A stretch of 64,000 nt of DNA, taken from positions 90,205-154,204 of the forward strand of contig CAKTKC010000002.1 in assembly GCA_934569225.1 (NCBI GenBank). The letters run 5' to 3'. Below the pieces are notes generated by a model, which was not told the DNA's origin, searched no databases, and saw only the letters and a program-made list of their open reading frames with translations. A program made the translations under genes and the position numbers. Below, piece by piece: positions 56,153 through 64,000 of this stretch. The stretch is from an uncultured Oscillospiraceae bacterium (GTDB lineage Bacteria > Bacillota > Clostridia > Oscillospirales > Oscillospiraceae). Within the stretch, counting starts at the first letter, position 1. Each line of letters starts with the position of its first letter.

Positions 56153-57061
56153 TTACATGTCGTAAATACCCATAATCAGGATACCGGCGAAGGTGACCAG
56201 AATGCAGGTGTAGTGCTTCCAGCTCAGCTTTTCCTTCAGGAACAGGCGGCTCCACAGGACGGAAACCATGCAGTAGGAGGCGATGATGGGGGCGGCCAGC
56301 GCGGACTCGCCGCTGGCAAGGGCGTAGATGTAGGCCAGCTGACCGGCAGTTTCAAAGGCCGCACCGACGTATTTGGGGCCTTCCGCCTTGGGCAGCAGCT
56401 TCTGCTTCTTGATGATGACGGTGTAGACGAAGCTGACGATGCCCGCGACCAGGAAGGTCAGCTCGTAGGCGACGTTGGCGGAATCCTCGTTCAGGGTTTC
56501 CAGCACCAGATCGTCGGCGAAGGTTCCCGCCGCGTCCAGAATGCAGTAGGCAATGGGCAGAGCCAGAGCCAGCCAGGATTTTGCGTACTTGTAATTGGAA
56601 GCCTCCTGCCGGGCGGCGCGAAGCTCGTCGTCCTCGTTGGCCTCCACAAAGCCCAGACCGATGACACCGGCACAGGCGAGGAAGATGGCGATGTACTGGG
56701 CAATTGCCATTTTTCCGGCGGTGCCGCTGACAATGGCGATGATGGCGACCAGCGCGCCGCTGGCATTGCAGATGGGGGAGGAAATGGACAGCTCAATGTA
56801 ACGAAGTCCCACATAGCCCAGCGTCATGGAGCCGATGTACAGCAGGGAGACGGGCAGGTACGTCCAGATGACCTGCCAGGAGATTTCCACGCCACCGACG
56901 AAAATCTCAAAGGCGGCATGAATGCCCATGACCACGCCGACAGCCGTGACCATTTTATACTGACTGTATTTGTCCGCTGCGTCCCGGCAGCCGATTTTGG
57001 AAAAGAAATCGGAGCCTGACCAGCACAGCAAAGCAATAATGGAAAACCAGAACCAACTCAT
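56153..57061 (-). CDS. DMT-superfamily (EamA) transporter
   Basis: Membrane protein of 302 aa with ten hydrophobic helices in two EamA repeats, the second starting near residue 160 after a charged cytoplasmic loop (EANEDDELRAARQEASNYKY). The first helix has the family look (FWFSIIALLCWSGSDFFSKI). It moves small metabolites or drugs; the substrate is not predictable. AGGTAGAAAA lies before the ATG. It is 21 nt downstream of the YnbB-like gene and probably in the same operon. Confidence 0.85.
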   Translation of the reverse strand: MSWFWFSIIALLCWSGSDFFSKIGCRDAADKYSQYKMVTAVGVVMGIHAAFEIFVGGVEISWQVIWTYLPVSLLYIGSMTLGYVGLRYIELSISSPICNASGALVAIIAIVSGTAGKMAIAQYIAIFLACAGVIGLGFVEANEDDELRAARQEASNYKYAKSWLALALPIAYCILDAAGTFADDLVLETLNEDSANVAYELTFLVAGIVSFVYTVIIKKQKLLPKAEGPKYVGAAFETAGQLAYIYALASGESALAAPIIASYCMVSVLWSRLFLKEKLSWKHYTCILVTFAGILIMGIYDM

Positions 57062-57082
57062 TTTTCTACCTCATTTTCTAAT

Positions 57083-58366
57083 TTATAGTGTTACCAGTCC
57101 GGCATCCGCCATTTTTTGCAGGCTCATGAGAATGCCGATTTTTGCGTGATTCCAGGTCAGACCGCCCTGAAAATACACGGCGTAGGGCGGACGGATGGGG
57201 CCGTCGGCAGAAAGCTCGATGGAGCTGCCCTGAACGAAGGCGCCGGCGGCCATGATGACCTTGTCGTTGTAGCCGGGCATGTCGGAAGGATAGGGGGTGG
57301 CGAAGGAATCCACGGGAGCCGCCGCCTGAATGCCCTTGCAGAATGCGACCATGCCCGCTTCGCTGCCCAGTTCCACAGCCTGAATGATGTCGTGGCGGCT
57401 TTCCTCCGCGCCGGGGACGCAGCGGAAGCCCAGAGGTTCATACAGATTGGCGGCGAAGATCGCGCCCTTTTCCGCGCCTGCCACCACCGTGGGGGCGAGG
57501 AAAAAGCCCTGATACAGCGCAGGCATCAGCCCAAGATTCGCGCCGACCTCCTGCCCCAGACCGGGGGCGGAAAGCCGGTAGGCGCACCGGTCAACGCACG
57601 TTTTCGTGCCGCAGATGTAGCCGCCGATGGGCGCAAGGCCGCCGCCGGGGTTTTTAATAAGGCTGCCCACGGTCATGTCCGCGCCCACGTCGGAAGGCTC
57701 AATGGTCTCCACGAATTCGCCGTAGCAGTTGTCCACCATGACGGTGACGTCGGGCTTGACATTCTTGCAGAAGGCAATCAGTTCGCCGATCTGCTTGACG
57801 GAGAAGGTGGGGCGGGTGGCGTAGCCTTTGGAGCGCTGAATGGTGATGAGCTTCGTCTTTTCGTTGATGGCCTCGCGGATGCCGTCGTAGTCAAAGCTGC
57901 CGTCGGGAAGCAAATCCACCTGACGGTAGGTAACGCCGTACTCCGCCAGAGAGCAGGGGCTTTCCCGGATGCCGATGACCTCCTGCAAGGTATCGTAGGG
58001 CATACCGACAGGGGAGAGCAGCTCGTCCCCGGGCAGCAGATTGGCGCTGAGGGCGACGGTGAGGGCATGGGTGCCGCAGGTGATCTGAGGGCGCACCAGC
58101 GCGGCCTCGGTGTGGAACACGTCGGCGTAGACCCGCTCCAGATTGTCCCGGCCAAAGTCGTCATAGCCATAGCCGGTGGTAGCGGCGAAGCAGGCGGCGG
58201 AGACCCGGTTCTTCTGCATGGCCCACAGCACTTTTGCCTGATTGTGTTCCGCGACTTGGTCGATGGCGGCGAAGCGGTCTTTCAGCTTCTCCAGCGTCCG
58301 CTCGCCGTAGGCGTATACCGCAGGGGAGATCCCCATGGTTTCGTAAAGCTCCAATAATTCGTCCAT
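57083..58366 (-). CDS. PLP-dependent methionine gamma-lyase family protein (YnbB-like)
   Basis: Protein of 427 aa with a fold-type I PLP fold. The cofactor lysine is in MTVGSLIKNPGGGLAPIGGY (about residue 240), and the Asp that holds the pyridine nitrogen is in VTVMVDNCYGEFVE. The TTGYGYDDFGRDNLERVYAD start segment marks the YnbB/aluminium-resistance group, usually annotated as cystathionine beta-lyase or methionine gamma-lyase-like. The true reaction is uncertain. ATG 58366 is preferred over TTG 58372: it follows AGAGGA by 6 nt and leaves a 2-nt gap to the AbrB-type gene. Confidence 0.88.
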   Translation of the reverse strand: MDELLELYETMGISPAVYAYGERTLEKLKDRFAAIDQVAEHNQAKVLWAMQKNRVSAACFAATTGYGYDDFGRDNLERVYADVFHTEAALVRPQITCGTHALTVALSANLLPGDELLSPVGMPYDTLQEVIGIRESPCSLAEYGVTYRQVDLLPDGSFDYDGIREAINEKTKLITIQRSKGYATRPTFSVKQIGELIAFCKNVKPDVTVMVDNCYGEFVETIEPSDVGADMTVGSLIKNPGGGLAPIGGYICGTKTCVDRCAYRLSAPGLGQEVGANLGLMPALYQGFFLAPTVVAGAEKGAIFAANLYEPLGFRCVPGAEESRHDIIQAVELGSEAGMVAFCKGIQAAAPVDSFATPYPSDMPGYNDKVIMAAGAFVQGSSIELSADGPIRPPYAVYFQGGLTWNHAKIGILMSLQKMADAGLVTL

Positions 58367-58368
58367 AT

Positions 58369-58608
58369 TCAATCCTCTTTTTTCACATTGTTCAGTATTT
58401 CGTCTGCTAAATTATTCAGAACGTCCGGGCGGGACACGATCAGCCCCGTTTCCACCTCGCCGAGAATGAGCAGGGTGTCGCCGGGCTTGATGCCGAACAG
58501 CTCCCGGGCTTCCTTAGGAATGACGATCTGCCCCCGGTCGCCCACTTTTGCGGTGCCGAAGACCCGCTGCTGATTGATTTTGCCGAGGACATGCTTGCCT
58601 CCAGGCAT
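58369..58608 (-). CDS. AbrB/SpoVT-type transcriptional regulator
   Basis: Protein of 79 aa with a swapped-hairpin AbrB DNA-binding domain: GTAKVGDRGQIVIPKEAREL and FGIKPGDTLLILGEVETGL. I chose ATG 58608, since GGAGGCGG lies 5-7 nt upstream; ATGs at 58626, 58635 and 58644 are at or before the expected start of transcription (about 58646). It heads an operon with the YnbB-like enzyme and the DMT transporter, and probably regulates it. Its promoter overlaps the terminator of the gene behind it. Confidence 0.85.
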   Translation of the reverse strand: MPGGKHVLGKINQQRVFGTAKVGDRGQIVIPKEARELFGIKPGDTLLILGEVETGLIVSRPDVLNNLADEILNNVKKED

Positions 58609-58652
58609 GAAACCGCCTCCAATCATATTTTTCATACTTTTCACACCAGCGG

Positions 58653-58692
58653 ATTATACAAAAAACCGTCCCGGTTGTCAATACCGGGACGG
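58653..58692 (-). promoter_or_regulatory. Promoter whose -35 lies in the loop of a terminator
   Basis: On the minus strand: CCGTCCCGG, loop TATTGACAA, CCGGGACGG, then TTTTTTG and TATAAT. The 9-bp stem with T-run is a terminator for the YugP-type gene. The TTGACA in its loop (58676-58681) and TATAAT (58653-58658) form a consensus promoter with a 17-bp spacer for the AbrB-type gene. The palindrome could also be an operator. Confidence 0.85.
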
Positions 58693-58737
58693 AAGAATTT
58701 GGTCAGATCGTGGGAATTTGTAGGACTTTTGCCTTTC

Positions 58738-59457
58738 TCAGTCTCTTCTTCTGCGGCCATTTCCGCCGAAGATCACCAGCAGACGCAGAAGCTGCGCCAG
58801 AGCAGTGGCAGTAGCCGCGACGTAGGTCAGCGCGGCGGCGGTGAGGGTTTTCCTTGCACCCTTCTGTTCCTCCTCCGTCAGCAGGCCGCCCTCGTCAATG
58901 GCGACCAGGGCGCGGTGGCTGGCGTTGAATTCTACGGGAAGGGTCACCAGCTGGAACACCAGGGAAAGACCAAAGCAGGCGATGCCAAGATATACGAAGA
59001 AATAGGAAACATCCGCCGCGTAGGACAGTAGCAGGCCAATGAGAATCAGGGGCATGGCCAGTCTGGAGCCGATATTGGTGATGGGGATGATGGCGGCTCT
59101 CAGCTTGATGGGGGCGTAGCTCTCGGCATACTGCACCGCGTGTCCGGCCTCGTGGCAGGCCACGCCGATGGCAGCGGTGGAAGTATTGTCATACACGCCG
59201 TCGGACAAGCGGATGACGTTGGTTCTGGGGTCGTAATGGTCGGTCAGATTTCCGCTGATGCGCTCGATGCGCACGCCGTAAACCCCGTTGGCGGACAGCA
59301 CCCGCTGGGCGGCCTCCGCGCCGGTGAGGCGGCGGGAAGAATACTGCCGGGAATATTTCCGGAAGGTGGAATTGACATTGGCGCCCGCCCAGAGGGACAG
59401 CAGCACGCAGGGAAGAACCAGGACAACATATGTCCAGTCAAAATAGTAGTAGGGCAT
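58738..59457 (-). CDS. Membrane zinc metallopeptidase, YugP type
   Basis: Protein of 239 aa with an N-terminal membrane helix (about 8-25), the zinc motif HEAGHAVQYAE (about residue 102), and three more helices (about 125-150, 155-175, 210-230). This matches the YugP family (peptidase M-like, HEXXH plus downstream Glu). Related to FtsH-like membrane proteases in motif only. TCAGGAGG lies before the ATG at 59457, and a TATAAT-type -10 lies just upstream. Substrates are unknown. Confidence 0.88.
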   Translation of the reverse strand: MPYYYFDWTYVVLVLPCVLLSLWAGANVNSTFRKYSRQYSSRRLTGAEAAQRVLSANGVYGVRIERISGNLTDHYDPRTNVIRLSDGVYDNTSTAAIGVACHEAGHAVQYAESYAPIKLRAAIIPITNIGSRLAMPLILIGLLLSYAADVSYFFVYLGIACFGLSLVFQLVTLPVEFNASHRALVAIDEGGLLTEEEQKGARKTLTAAALTYVAATATALAQLLRLLVIFGGNGRRRRD

Positions 59458-59660
59458 AACGAACCTCCTGACGGGATTTTCTTTTCCTTATTATATCCCA
59501 AACCCGGAAAAATGGCAAGGCCGGGAGGGGAGGGCGGCCGTGAGATTTTTGTAAACTTTTTGTCGGGCGCGGGAGAAAAACAGGGAATATTCACAAATTA
59601 TTCATATTGAGCGGGATAAATGCTGATATACTTTTTATATAAAGAATTGGGGGTGGGAAC

Positions 59661-60872
59661 TTGAAGGACCCTGTCAAGCGGCGGTACTTTTATCTGATGC
59701 TGTCCATATTCGGCGGGATCGGTCTTAGTATCGTGCTGTTTTTTGTCGTTTACCGCTTTAAGGGCGTGGGCGACGCACTGAATAAGCTGGGAAGCATTCT
59801 GGCGCCCTTTGCCTATGGCAGCGTTGTGGCGTATCTGCTGCGGCCGTTGTGCAATCTCTACGAGGGGCTGTTTCAGAAGCATCTGCCGAAAAAACTGAAA
59901 AAGCTGGCCAACGGACTGGCGGTGGGTCTCAGCATGATCTCCGGCATTCTGATCGTGTATGCCCTGATCATCATGATCGCGCCCCAGCTGTTTACCAGCA
60001 TTCAGACCCTGTGGCTCAGCCTTCCCGACAAGATATCCAAGCTGTATACCTGGGCAATGGCGACCTTCGGGGAGAACGAGAAGCTGGTGTCCCTGTTCAA
60101 CACCGTCTATAATACCGTGAACACAGACCTGCAAAACTGGGCGAACAACACGCTGGCGCCATACATTTCCAGTGTGGTGAGCATCGTCTCCGGCGTGGGC
60201 AGCAGCGTGTGGAAGGTGCTGATGTTCCTGTATAATCTGCTGATCGGTCTGATCGTGGCCGTGTATCTGCTGTTCAGTCGAAAGAAATTTGCCCGGCAAA
60301 GCGTCCTGATCATCCGCAGCGCTCTGAAGCCCAAGTGGGCGGAGCTGCTGCTGGACGAGGTCGCGTTCATTGACCGGATGTTCGGCGGGTTTATCGACGG
60401 CAAGATCCTGGATTCCGCCATCATCGGCGTGCTGTGCTACATCGGCTGCACGATTCTGCGATTCCCCAACGCGCTGCTGGTTTCCGCCGTCGTGGGCATC
60501 ACCAATGTGATTCCCTTCTTTGGCCCTATCATCGGCGCGGTTCCCTCTACGCTGCTGATCCTGATTGAAAGCCCCATCAAGGCGCTCTGGTTCGTGATTT
60601 TTGTTCTGGCATTGCAGCAGCTGGATGGCAACGTCATCGGGCCGAAGATTCTGGGCGACCGCACGGGTCTGTCCAGCTTCTGGGTACTGTTTACCATCAT
60701 CCTGTTCGGCGGATTGTGGGGCGTCTTCGGCATGGTCATCGGCGTGCCGCTGTTCGCGGTCATCTATGACACCGTAAAAAAGCTGGTTCGCCGTGGTCTG
60801 GACAGAAAAGGACAGATCGAGGTCTGGGAGCAGTACAAGGCCGATTATCCCGATGAGGAATCAAAGAAATAA
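59661..60872 (+). CDS. AI-2E family transporter
   Basis: Membrane protein of 403 aa with about eight helices and the family signature in the C-terminal half (GITNVIPFFGPIIGAVPSTL, then QQLDGNVIGPKILGDRTGLS). Members export varied small molecules or ions (TqsA, antiporters), so the name does not prove autoinducer transport. It begins at TTG 59661 behind GGGGGTGGGAAC; no ATG is available near. A possible -10 (TATACT, about 59631) precedes it. It ends at a 28-bp perfect palindrome. Confidence 0.88.
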   Translation: MKDPVKRRYFYLMLSIFGGIGLSIVLFFVVYRFKGVGDALNKLGSILAPFAYGSVVAYLLRPLCNLYEGLFQKHLPKKLKKLANGLAVGLSMISGILIVYALIIMIAPQLFTSIQTLWLSLPDKISKLYTWAMATFGENEKLVSLFNTVYNTVNTDLQNWANNTLAPYISSVVSIVSGVGSSVWKVLMFLYNLLIGLIVAVYLLFSRKKFARQSVLIIRSALKPKWAELLLDEVAFIDRMFGGFIDGKILDSAIIGVLCYIGCTILRFPNALLVSAVVGITNVIPFFGPIIGAVPSTLLILIESPIKALWFVIFVLALQQLDGNVIGPKILGDRTGLSSFWVLFTIILFGGLWGVFGMVIGVPLFAVIYDTVKKLVRRGLDRKGQIEVWEQYKADYPDEESKK

Positions 60873-60888
60873 TTTCATGCTGACCGTT

Positions 60889-60920
60889 GCGCCGCCGTGA
60901 AGCTTCACGGCGGCGCCTTT
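60889..60920 (+). terminator. Terminator after the AI-2E family gene
   Basis: A 28-bp perfect palindrome (arms GCGCCGCCGTGAAG / CTTCACGGCGGCGC) with a minimal loop, followed by CTTTGTG. Confidence 0.75.
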
Positions 60921-60990
60921 GTGAGATAATGGTGGAAATCCGGGGCAAGCTGTGGTATACTAATATAAATGCGCTTCAGGGGGGAAGAAT

Positions 60991-61530
60991 ATGAATTACG
61001 CGACGATCAAAAACTGCGATATTGCCAACGGCCCCGGCGTGCGGGTGAGTCTGTTTGTCTCCGGCTGCACCCATCACTGCCCCGGCTGCTTTAATGAAGT
61101 GGCCTGGGATTTTGGCTACGGCGAGCCGTTTACCCAGCAGACCATTGATACCATTCTGGACATGCTCCGCCCGGACTACATCCGCGGCCTGACACTGTTG
61201 GGGGGCGAGCCCTTTGAGCCGGAAAATCAGGGGGCGATCGTGGAGCTGCTCCGGCAGATCAAACGGGAAATGCCGAAGAAAAGCATCTGGGCGTTCTCCG
61301 GCTATCTGTTTGAAAAGGATATCCTCTCCGGCCGGCTGGGGGATACCCGGGAATACCTGAGCTACCTGGACGTCCTTGTGGACGGCCCCTTTGTGGAAGC
61401 CAAGAAAAACCTGTCCCTGCGATTCCGGGGTTCGGAAAACCAGCGGATCATTGACGTCCCGGCATCCCTGGCCGCGGGAAAAACCATTCTCTGGCAGGAC
61501 TGGCAGGGGGAAAAGAGAGGAATGAAATAA
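60991..61530 (+). CDS. nrdG: Anaerobic ribonucleotide reductase activating protein
   Basis: Radical-SAM activase of 179 aa that generates the glycyl radical on NrdD. The [4Fe-4S] motif is CTHHCPGC (CxxxCxxC, about residue 26), followed by LTLLGGEPFEPEN, which binds SAM. NrdD is not adjacent, so the pair is split in this genome. GGGGGGAAGAAT precedes the ATG, and a TATACT -10 lies at about 60956. The TAA stop overlaps the dut start (TAATG), so dNTP supply and dUTP removal are coupled. Confidence 0.93.
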   Translation: MNYATIKNCDIANGPGVRVSLFVSGCTHHCPGCFNEVAWDFGYGEPFTQQTIDTILDMLRPDYIRGLTLLGGEPFEPENQGAIVELLRQIKREMPKKSIWAFSGYLFEKDILSGRLGDTREYLSYLDVLVDGPFVEAKKNLSLRFRGSENQRIIDVPASLAAGKTILWQDWQGEKRGMK

Positions 61531-61967
61531 TGAATTCAATCCATGTGAAAATCCTGCGTGACGGGGCAAAGCTTCCCACCTACGGCACCGCCGGGGCGGC
61601 GGGGGCTGACCTGTACGCCTGCATTGACGCGCCGGTGACCATCCGGCCGGGGGAGACGGTGTTCATCCCCACGGGCATCGCTTTGGAGGTTCCCGAGGGC
61701 TGCGCCGGACTGGTGTACGCCCGCAGCGGCCTTGCCTGCAAACGGGGGCTTGCGCCCGCCAATAAAGTCGGCGTAGTGGACAGCGACTACCGGGGGGAGA
61801 TCAATGTGGTTCTCCACAACCACGGCAGCGTCCCCCAGACCATTGAAAACGGCGAACGCGTCGCCCAGCTCCTGATCACGCCGGTACTCCAACCTGCCTA
61901 CGAAGCCGCCGATACTTTGACGGATACGGACAGAAATGCCGGAGGATTTGGCTCTACCGGCAAATAA
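61530..61967 (+). CDS. dut: dUTP diphosphatase
   Basis: Trimeric dUTPase of 145 aa that hydrolyses dUTP to dUMP. All five motifs are present: GAAGADLYA, YARSGLA, GVVDSDYRGEI (catalytic Asp), GERVAQL and the C-terminal GGFGSTG that closes the site. The start is TAATG-coupled to nrdG; the ribosome site GAGAGGAATGAAA lies in the end of that gene. No terminator with a T-run was seen in the 138 bp that follow. Confidence 0.96.
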   Translation: MNSIHVKILRDGAKLPTYGTAGAAGADLYACIDAPVTIRPGETVFIPTGIALEVPEGCAGLVYARSGLACKRGLAPANKVGVVDSDYRGEINVVLHNHGSVPQTIENGERVAQLLITPVLQPAYEAADTLTDTDRNAGGFGSTGK

Positions 61968-62105
61968 CTGGCGTTTTTTATAAAATTTGCGCATAGTATG
62001 TGTAAAATTTATGCAAATTTTGTCACTGTACTTTTTAGGCTTCTTTTTTTATAATAAGATTGAGCCTTGTTGGGGCGACTACGGAAGAGATATTAGGAGT
62101 TTCAT

Positions 62106-63908
62106 ATGGGGATTTTAAGTGCCATCGTGCAGCTTCTGGGCGGACTTGCCCTGTTCCTGTACGGCATCGAGCTGATGGGCGACGGCCTGAAAAACAGCTC
62201 CGGCGCCGCACTGAAACGCGTGCTGGAAAAGGTCACCGGAAACGTTGTGATGGGCGTTCTCACAGGCGCACTTGTCACCGCCGTGATCCAAAGCTCTACC
62301 GCTACCATCGTTCTTACGGTTGCCCTGATTGGCGCGGGCGTGCTGAACCTGAGGCAGGCCGTGTCCATCGTCATGGGCGCCAATATCGGCACCACCGTCA
62401 CGGCGCAGATCATCCGTCTCGGATCTATTCAGTCCGACGGAAGCTGGCTGCTGTGGCTGTTCGACACGGATACGCTGGCACCCATCGCTCTGATCATCGG
62501 CATTGTGCTGCTGATGTTCATCAAGTCCAAGCGCTCCAATACCATCGGCGATATCTGCATCGGCTTCGGTATCCTGTTTGTGGGTCTGAATCTGATGACC
62601 AGCGGCGTGGAACCCCTTGTGGGAACGGATGCGTTTATTGCCTTTGTGCGCTTCCTGAATAACCCGCTGTTCGGCATCCTCTTTGGCCTTGTCCTGACGG
62701 TCATTGTCCAGAGCTCGTCGGCGACGGTGGGTATGCTCCAGACGGTGGCCTCCGTGCCGGGGGCGGGGATCACCTTCGCCATGGCCTATCCGGTCATCAT
62801 GGGCATCAACCTGGGCACCTGCGTCACCACGGCCATGGTCTGCTCCATTGGCTCGTCTAAGGACGCCAAGCGGACGGGCGTTGTCCACATTGCCTTCAAT
62901 ACCATCGGAACGATTCTGTTCCTGCTGCTCATGACCGTTCTGCGGAAGCTGGCTGTGTTCGGCGAGAGCTTCTGGGTGCGCAGTGTGGACAGCGGAAACA
63001 TTGCGAATTTCCAGACGATCTTCAATCTGGTCACTGCCGTGGTGCTGATTCCCTTTGCCGATCAGCTGGTGAAGCTGTCCATGGTCATCGTCAAAGACGA
63101 CAAGCAGAAGCAGCTGCGCCATCCTGAGCTGCATACCCTGGATGAAAAGCTGTACAATTCTCCTGCCCTCGCCGTGTCTGTTGCTATCAAGGCCGTAGCG
63201 GATGTGGGTACGCTGGCAAAGACCAACTTTGAAAAGGGCTGCCGGATGCTGGAGAAATACGATCCCGCCGTTGCCGGCGAGATCGACGTAGACGAGGACT
63301 GCATCGACGAGTTCACGGACAGGGCAGACCGGTTCTTCATCGGCTTATCCAAGGCGGTGGAGACGGAATGGGATGACCGCCAGCTGGATATGCTGATGCA
63401 GACGGTGCCCAATTTCGAGCGTATCGGCGACTACGCCACCAATCTGGTGGAGCTGTCCCAGCGGCTGGTTGCGGATAACGCGACCTTCTCCGACATGGCG
63501 CAGCGGGAATTGAAGCTGATTTTTGACGCCGTCAATGAAATTCTGACCATTACCGTGGACGCCTTTGCCAAGGGCGACAACGAGGCCGCCAAGCGGATCG
63601 AGCCGCTGGAGGAAACCATCGACGACATGGTGATGATCCTCCGGGATCGCCACACCAAGCGCCTGAAGAGCGGCGCCTGCTCCGTGGGCAGCGGCCTGGT
63701 GTTCATGGAGACGCTGACCTATCTGGAACGTGCTTCCGACCAGTGTTCCTCCATCGCCGTGATGATGCTGGCGCGGAACAACGAGAGCATCCTGCAAAAT
63801 CACTACGATTATCTCCGGGAAATCCACGCGGGCAACGATGCATCCTACATTGCAGAAAAGGATCGCCGCCGCGAGCAGTATATCAAGCCTCTGAAAGAGA
63901 CACATTAA
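62106..63908 (+). CDS. Na+/phosphate cotransporter with C-terminal PhoU-like domain
   Basis: Protein of 600 aa. The membrane part holds two inverted repeats of the NptA/PNaS family, each with the QSS motif (TAVIQSSTATIVLTVALIGA and TVIVQSSSATVGMLQTVASV). From about residue 350 a helical PhoU-like domain follows (ETEWDDRQLDMLMQTVPNFE, then RIGDYATNLVELSQRL). It probably imports phosphate driven by Na+. GGAGTTTCAT precedes the ATG; a TATAAT sits at about 62050-62055 behind a T-rich stretch, without a clear -35. Confidence 0.92.
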   Translation: MGILSAIVQLLGGLALFLYGIELMGDGLKNSSGAALKRVLEKVTGNVVMGVLTGALVTAVIQSSTATIVLTVALIGAGVLNLRQAVSIVMGANIGTTVTAQIIRLGSIQSDGSWLLWLFDTDTLAPIALIIGIVLLMFIKSKRSNTIGDICIGFGILFVGLNLMTSGVEPLVGTDAFIAFVRFLNNPLFGILFGLVLTVIVQSSSATVGMLQTVASVPGAGITFAMAYPVIMGINLGTCVTTAMVCSIGSSKDAKRTGVVHIAFNTIGTILFLLLMTVLRKLAVFGESFWVRSVDSGNIANFQTIFNLVTAVVLIPFADQLVKLSMVIVKDDKQKQLRHPELHTLDEKLYNSPALAVSVAIKAVADVGTLAKTNFEKGCRMLEKYDPAVAGEIDVDEDCIDEFTDRADRFFIGLSKAVETEWDDRQLDMLMQTVPNFERIGDYATNLVELSQRLVADNATFSDMAQRELKLIFDAVNEILTITVDAFAKGDNEAAKRIEPLEETIDDMVMILRDRHTKRLKSGACSVGSGLVFMETLTYLERASDQCSSIAVMMLARNNESILQNHYDYLREIHAGNDASYIAEKDRRREQYIKPLKETH

Positions 63909-63918
63909 AGGTAAAGTC

Positions 63919-63989
63919 CCCGGATGCTTTGGCTTAACAGTGATAAGGAACTAATTCACTTATCAACTGTTAGCTGACGGTATCCGGAG
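63919..63989. repeat. Nested inverted repeat near the right edge
   Basis: CCCGGAT pairs with ATCCGGAG outside, and GCTTAACAGTGATAAG pairs with CTTATCAACTGTTAGC inside (one bulged A, one mismatch). The loop is about 11 nt. There is no T-run, so it is not a standard terminator; it may be the start of an element that continues outside the window. Confidence 0.55.
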
Positions 63990-64000
63990 TGCATACGGAC

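Noticed and set aside
1..64000. CRISPR arrays, prophage or complete insertion sequences
   Set aside because: No regularly spaced repeat-spacer pattern, no phage structural or integrase gene, and no transposase was seen. The short repeats found carry no genes.

Overview
The window is a 64-kb stretch of a GC-rich (high 50s percent by eye), low-GC-type-promoter genome that looks like a Clostridia member of the Oscillospiraceae/Ruminococcaceae sort. The reasons are sigma-A promoters with a 17-bp spacer, GGAGG ribosome sites with many TTG/GTG starts, tightly overlapping genes (ATGA, TTGA, TAATG), a YqeG/PepP/EF-P block, a YugP-type peptidase, a YnbB-type PLP enzyme, anaerobic NrdG, an Lsa-type ABC-F protein, and a repeat whose spurious ORFs I have met in that family. 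No prophage, CRISPR array, rRNA or complete insertion sequence is visible. One tRNA (Pro, UGG) is present.

Layout. 1-3.2 kb: end of polA, then rimI and tsaD. 3.2-7.6 kb: a DnaA-box cluster, a short leader ORF with a terminator, a heterodimeric ABC exporter and a GNAT. 7.6-10.3 kb: a 2-hydroxyacid dehydrogenase, an RluA-type pseudouridine synthase and a GNAT fused to a Cys-rich domain. 10.3-16.3 kb: two divergent lipid-related operons (acyl-CoA ligase plus a lone E2-like acyltransferase to the left; PlsC-like, PAP2, response regulator and histidine kinase to the right). 16.4-20.3 kb: ftsH, degV, a lipoprotein. 20.4-29.0 kb: an unusual operon with two sugar-type ABC permeases, a HlyD-like adaptor, a membrane protein, a two-component system and a very long solute-binding lipoprotein, with no ATPase. 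29-34.6 kb: a lipoprotein, then a third two-component system divergent from a beta-helix surface lipoprotein. 34.7-38 kb: a serine hydrolase, a MATE remnant, an attenuator-controlled ABC-F gene and tRNA-Pro. 38-45.3 kb: glycosyltransferase, TraX, nitrilase, MATE pump, second RluA, homodimer-type ABC exporter and two small HTH proteins. 45.6-51 kb: ECF sigma/anti-sigma-like pair, yqeG, pepP-like, efp and a zinc-ribbon protein. 51-57 kb: repeats, thioesterase, pncB and small genes, TraX, DMT transporter. 57-64 kb: YnbB-like lyase, AbrB-type regulator, YugP peptidase, AI-2E family exporter, nrdG, dut and a Na/Pi cotransporter.

Most interesting. (1) All three two-component loci carry 6-bp direct repeats with an 11-bp period that stop exactly 9 bp before a -10 box, at six promoters in total. 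The repeat differs by system and lies beside the matching regulator genes, so the target genes of each system can be read from the DNA. One of them (TAGAGA) brackets the ATPase-less permease/adaptor operon at both ends. (2) Three perfect DnaA boxes and one near-perfect box lie within 58 bp just downstream of tsaD. (3) A multi-hairpin repeat of about 172 bp, with terminal inverted repeats and compensatory stem changes, begins exactly at the TAA stop codon of the gene before it in all three places it occurs. (4) Several leaders look like attenuators: the ABC-F gene, the heterodimeric exporter, and a pair of unrelated genes that share a 25-bp leader block.

All functional names come from reading motifs by eye. 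No database search was run.
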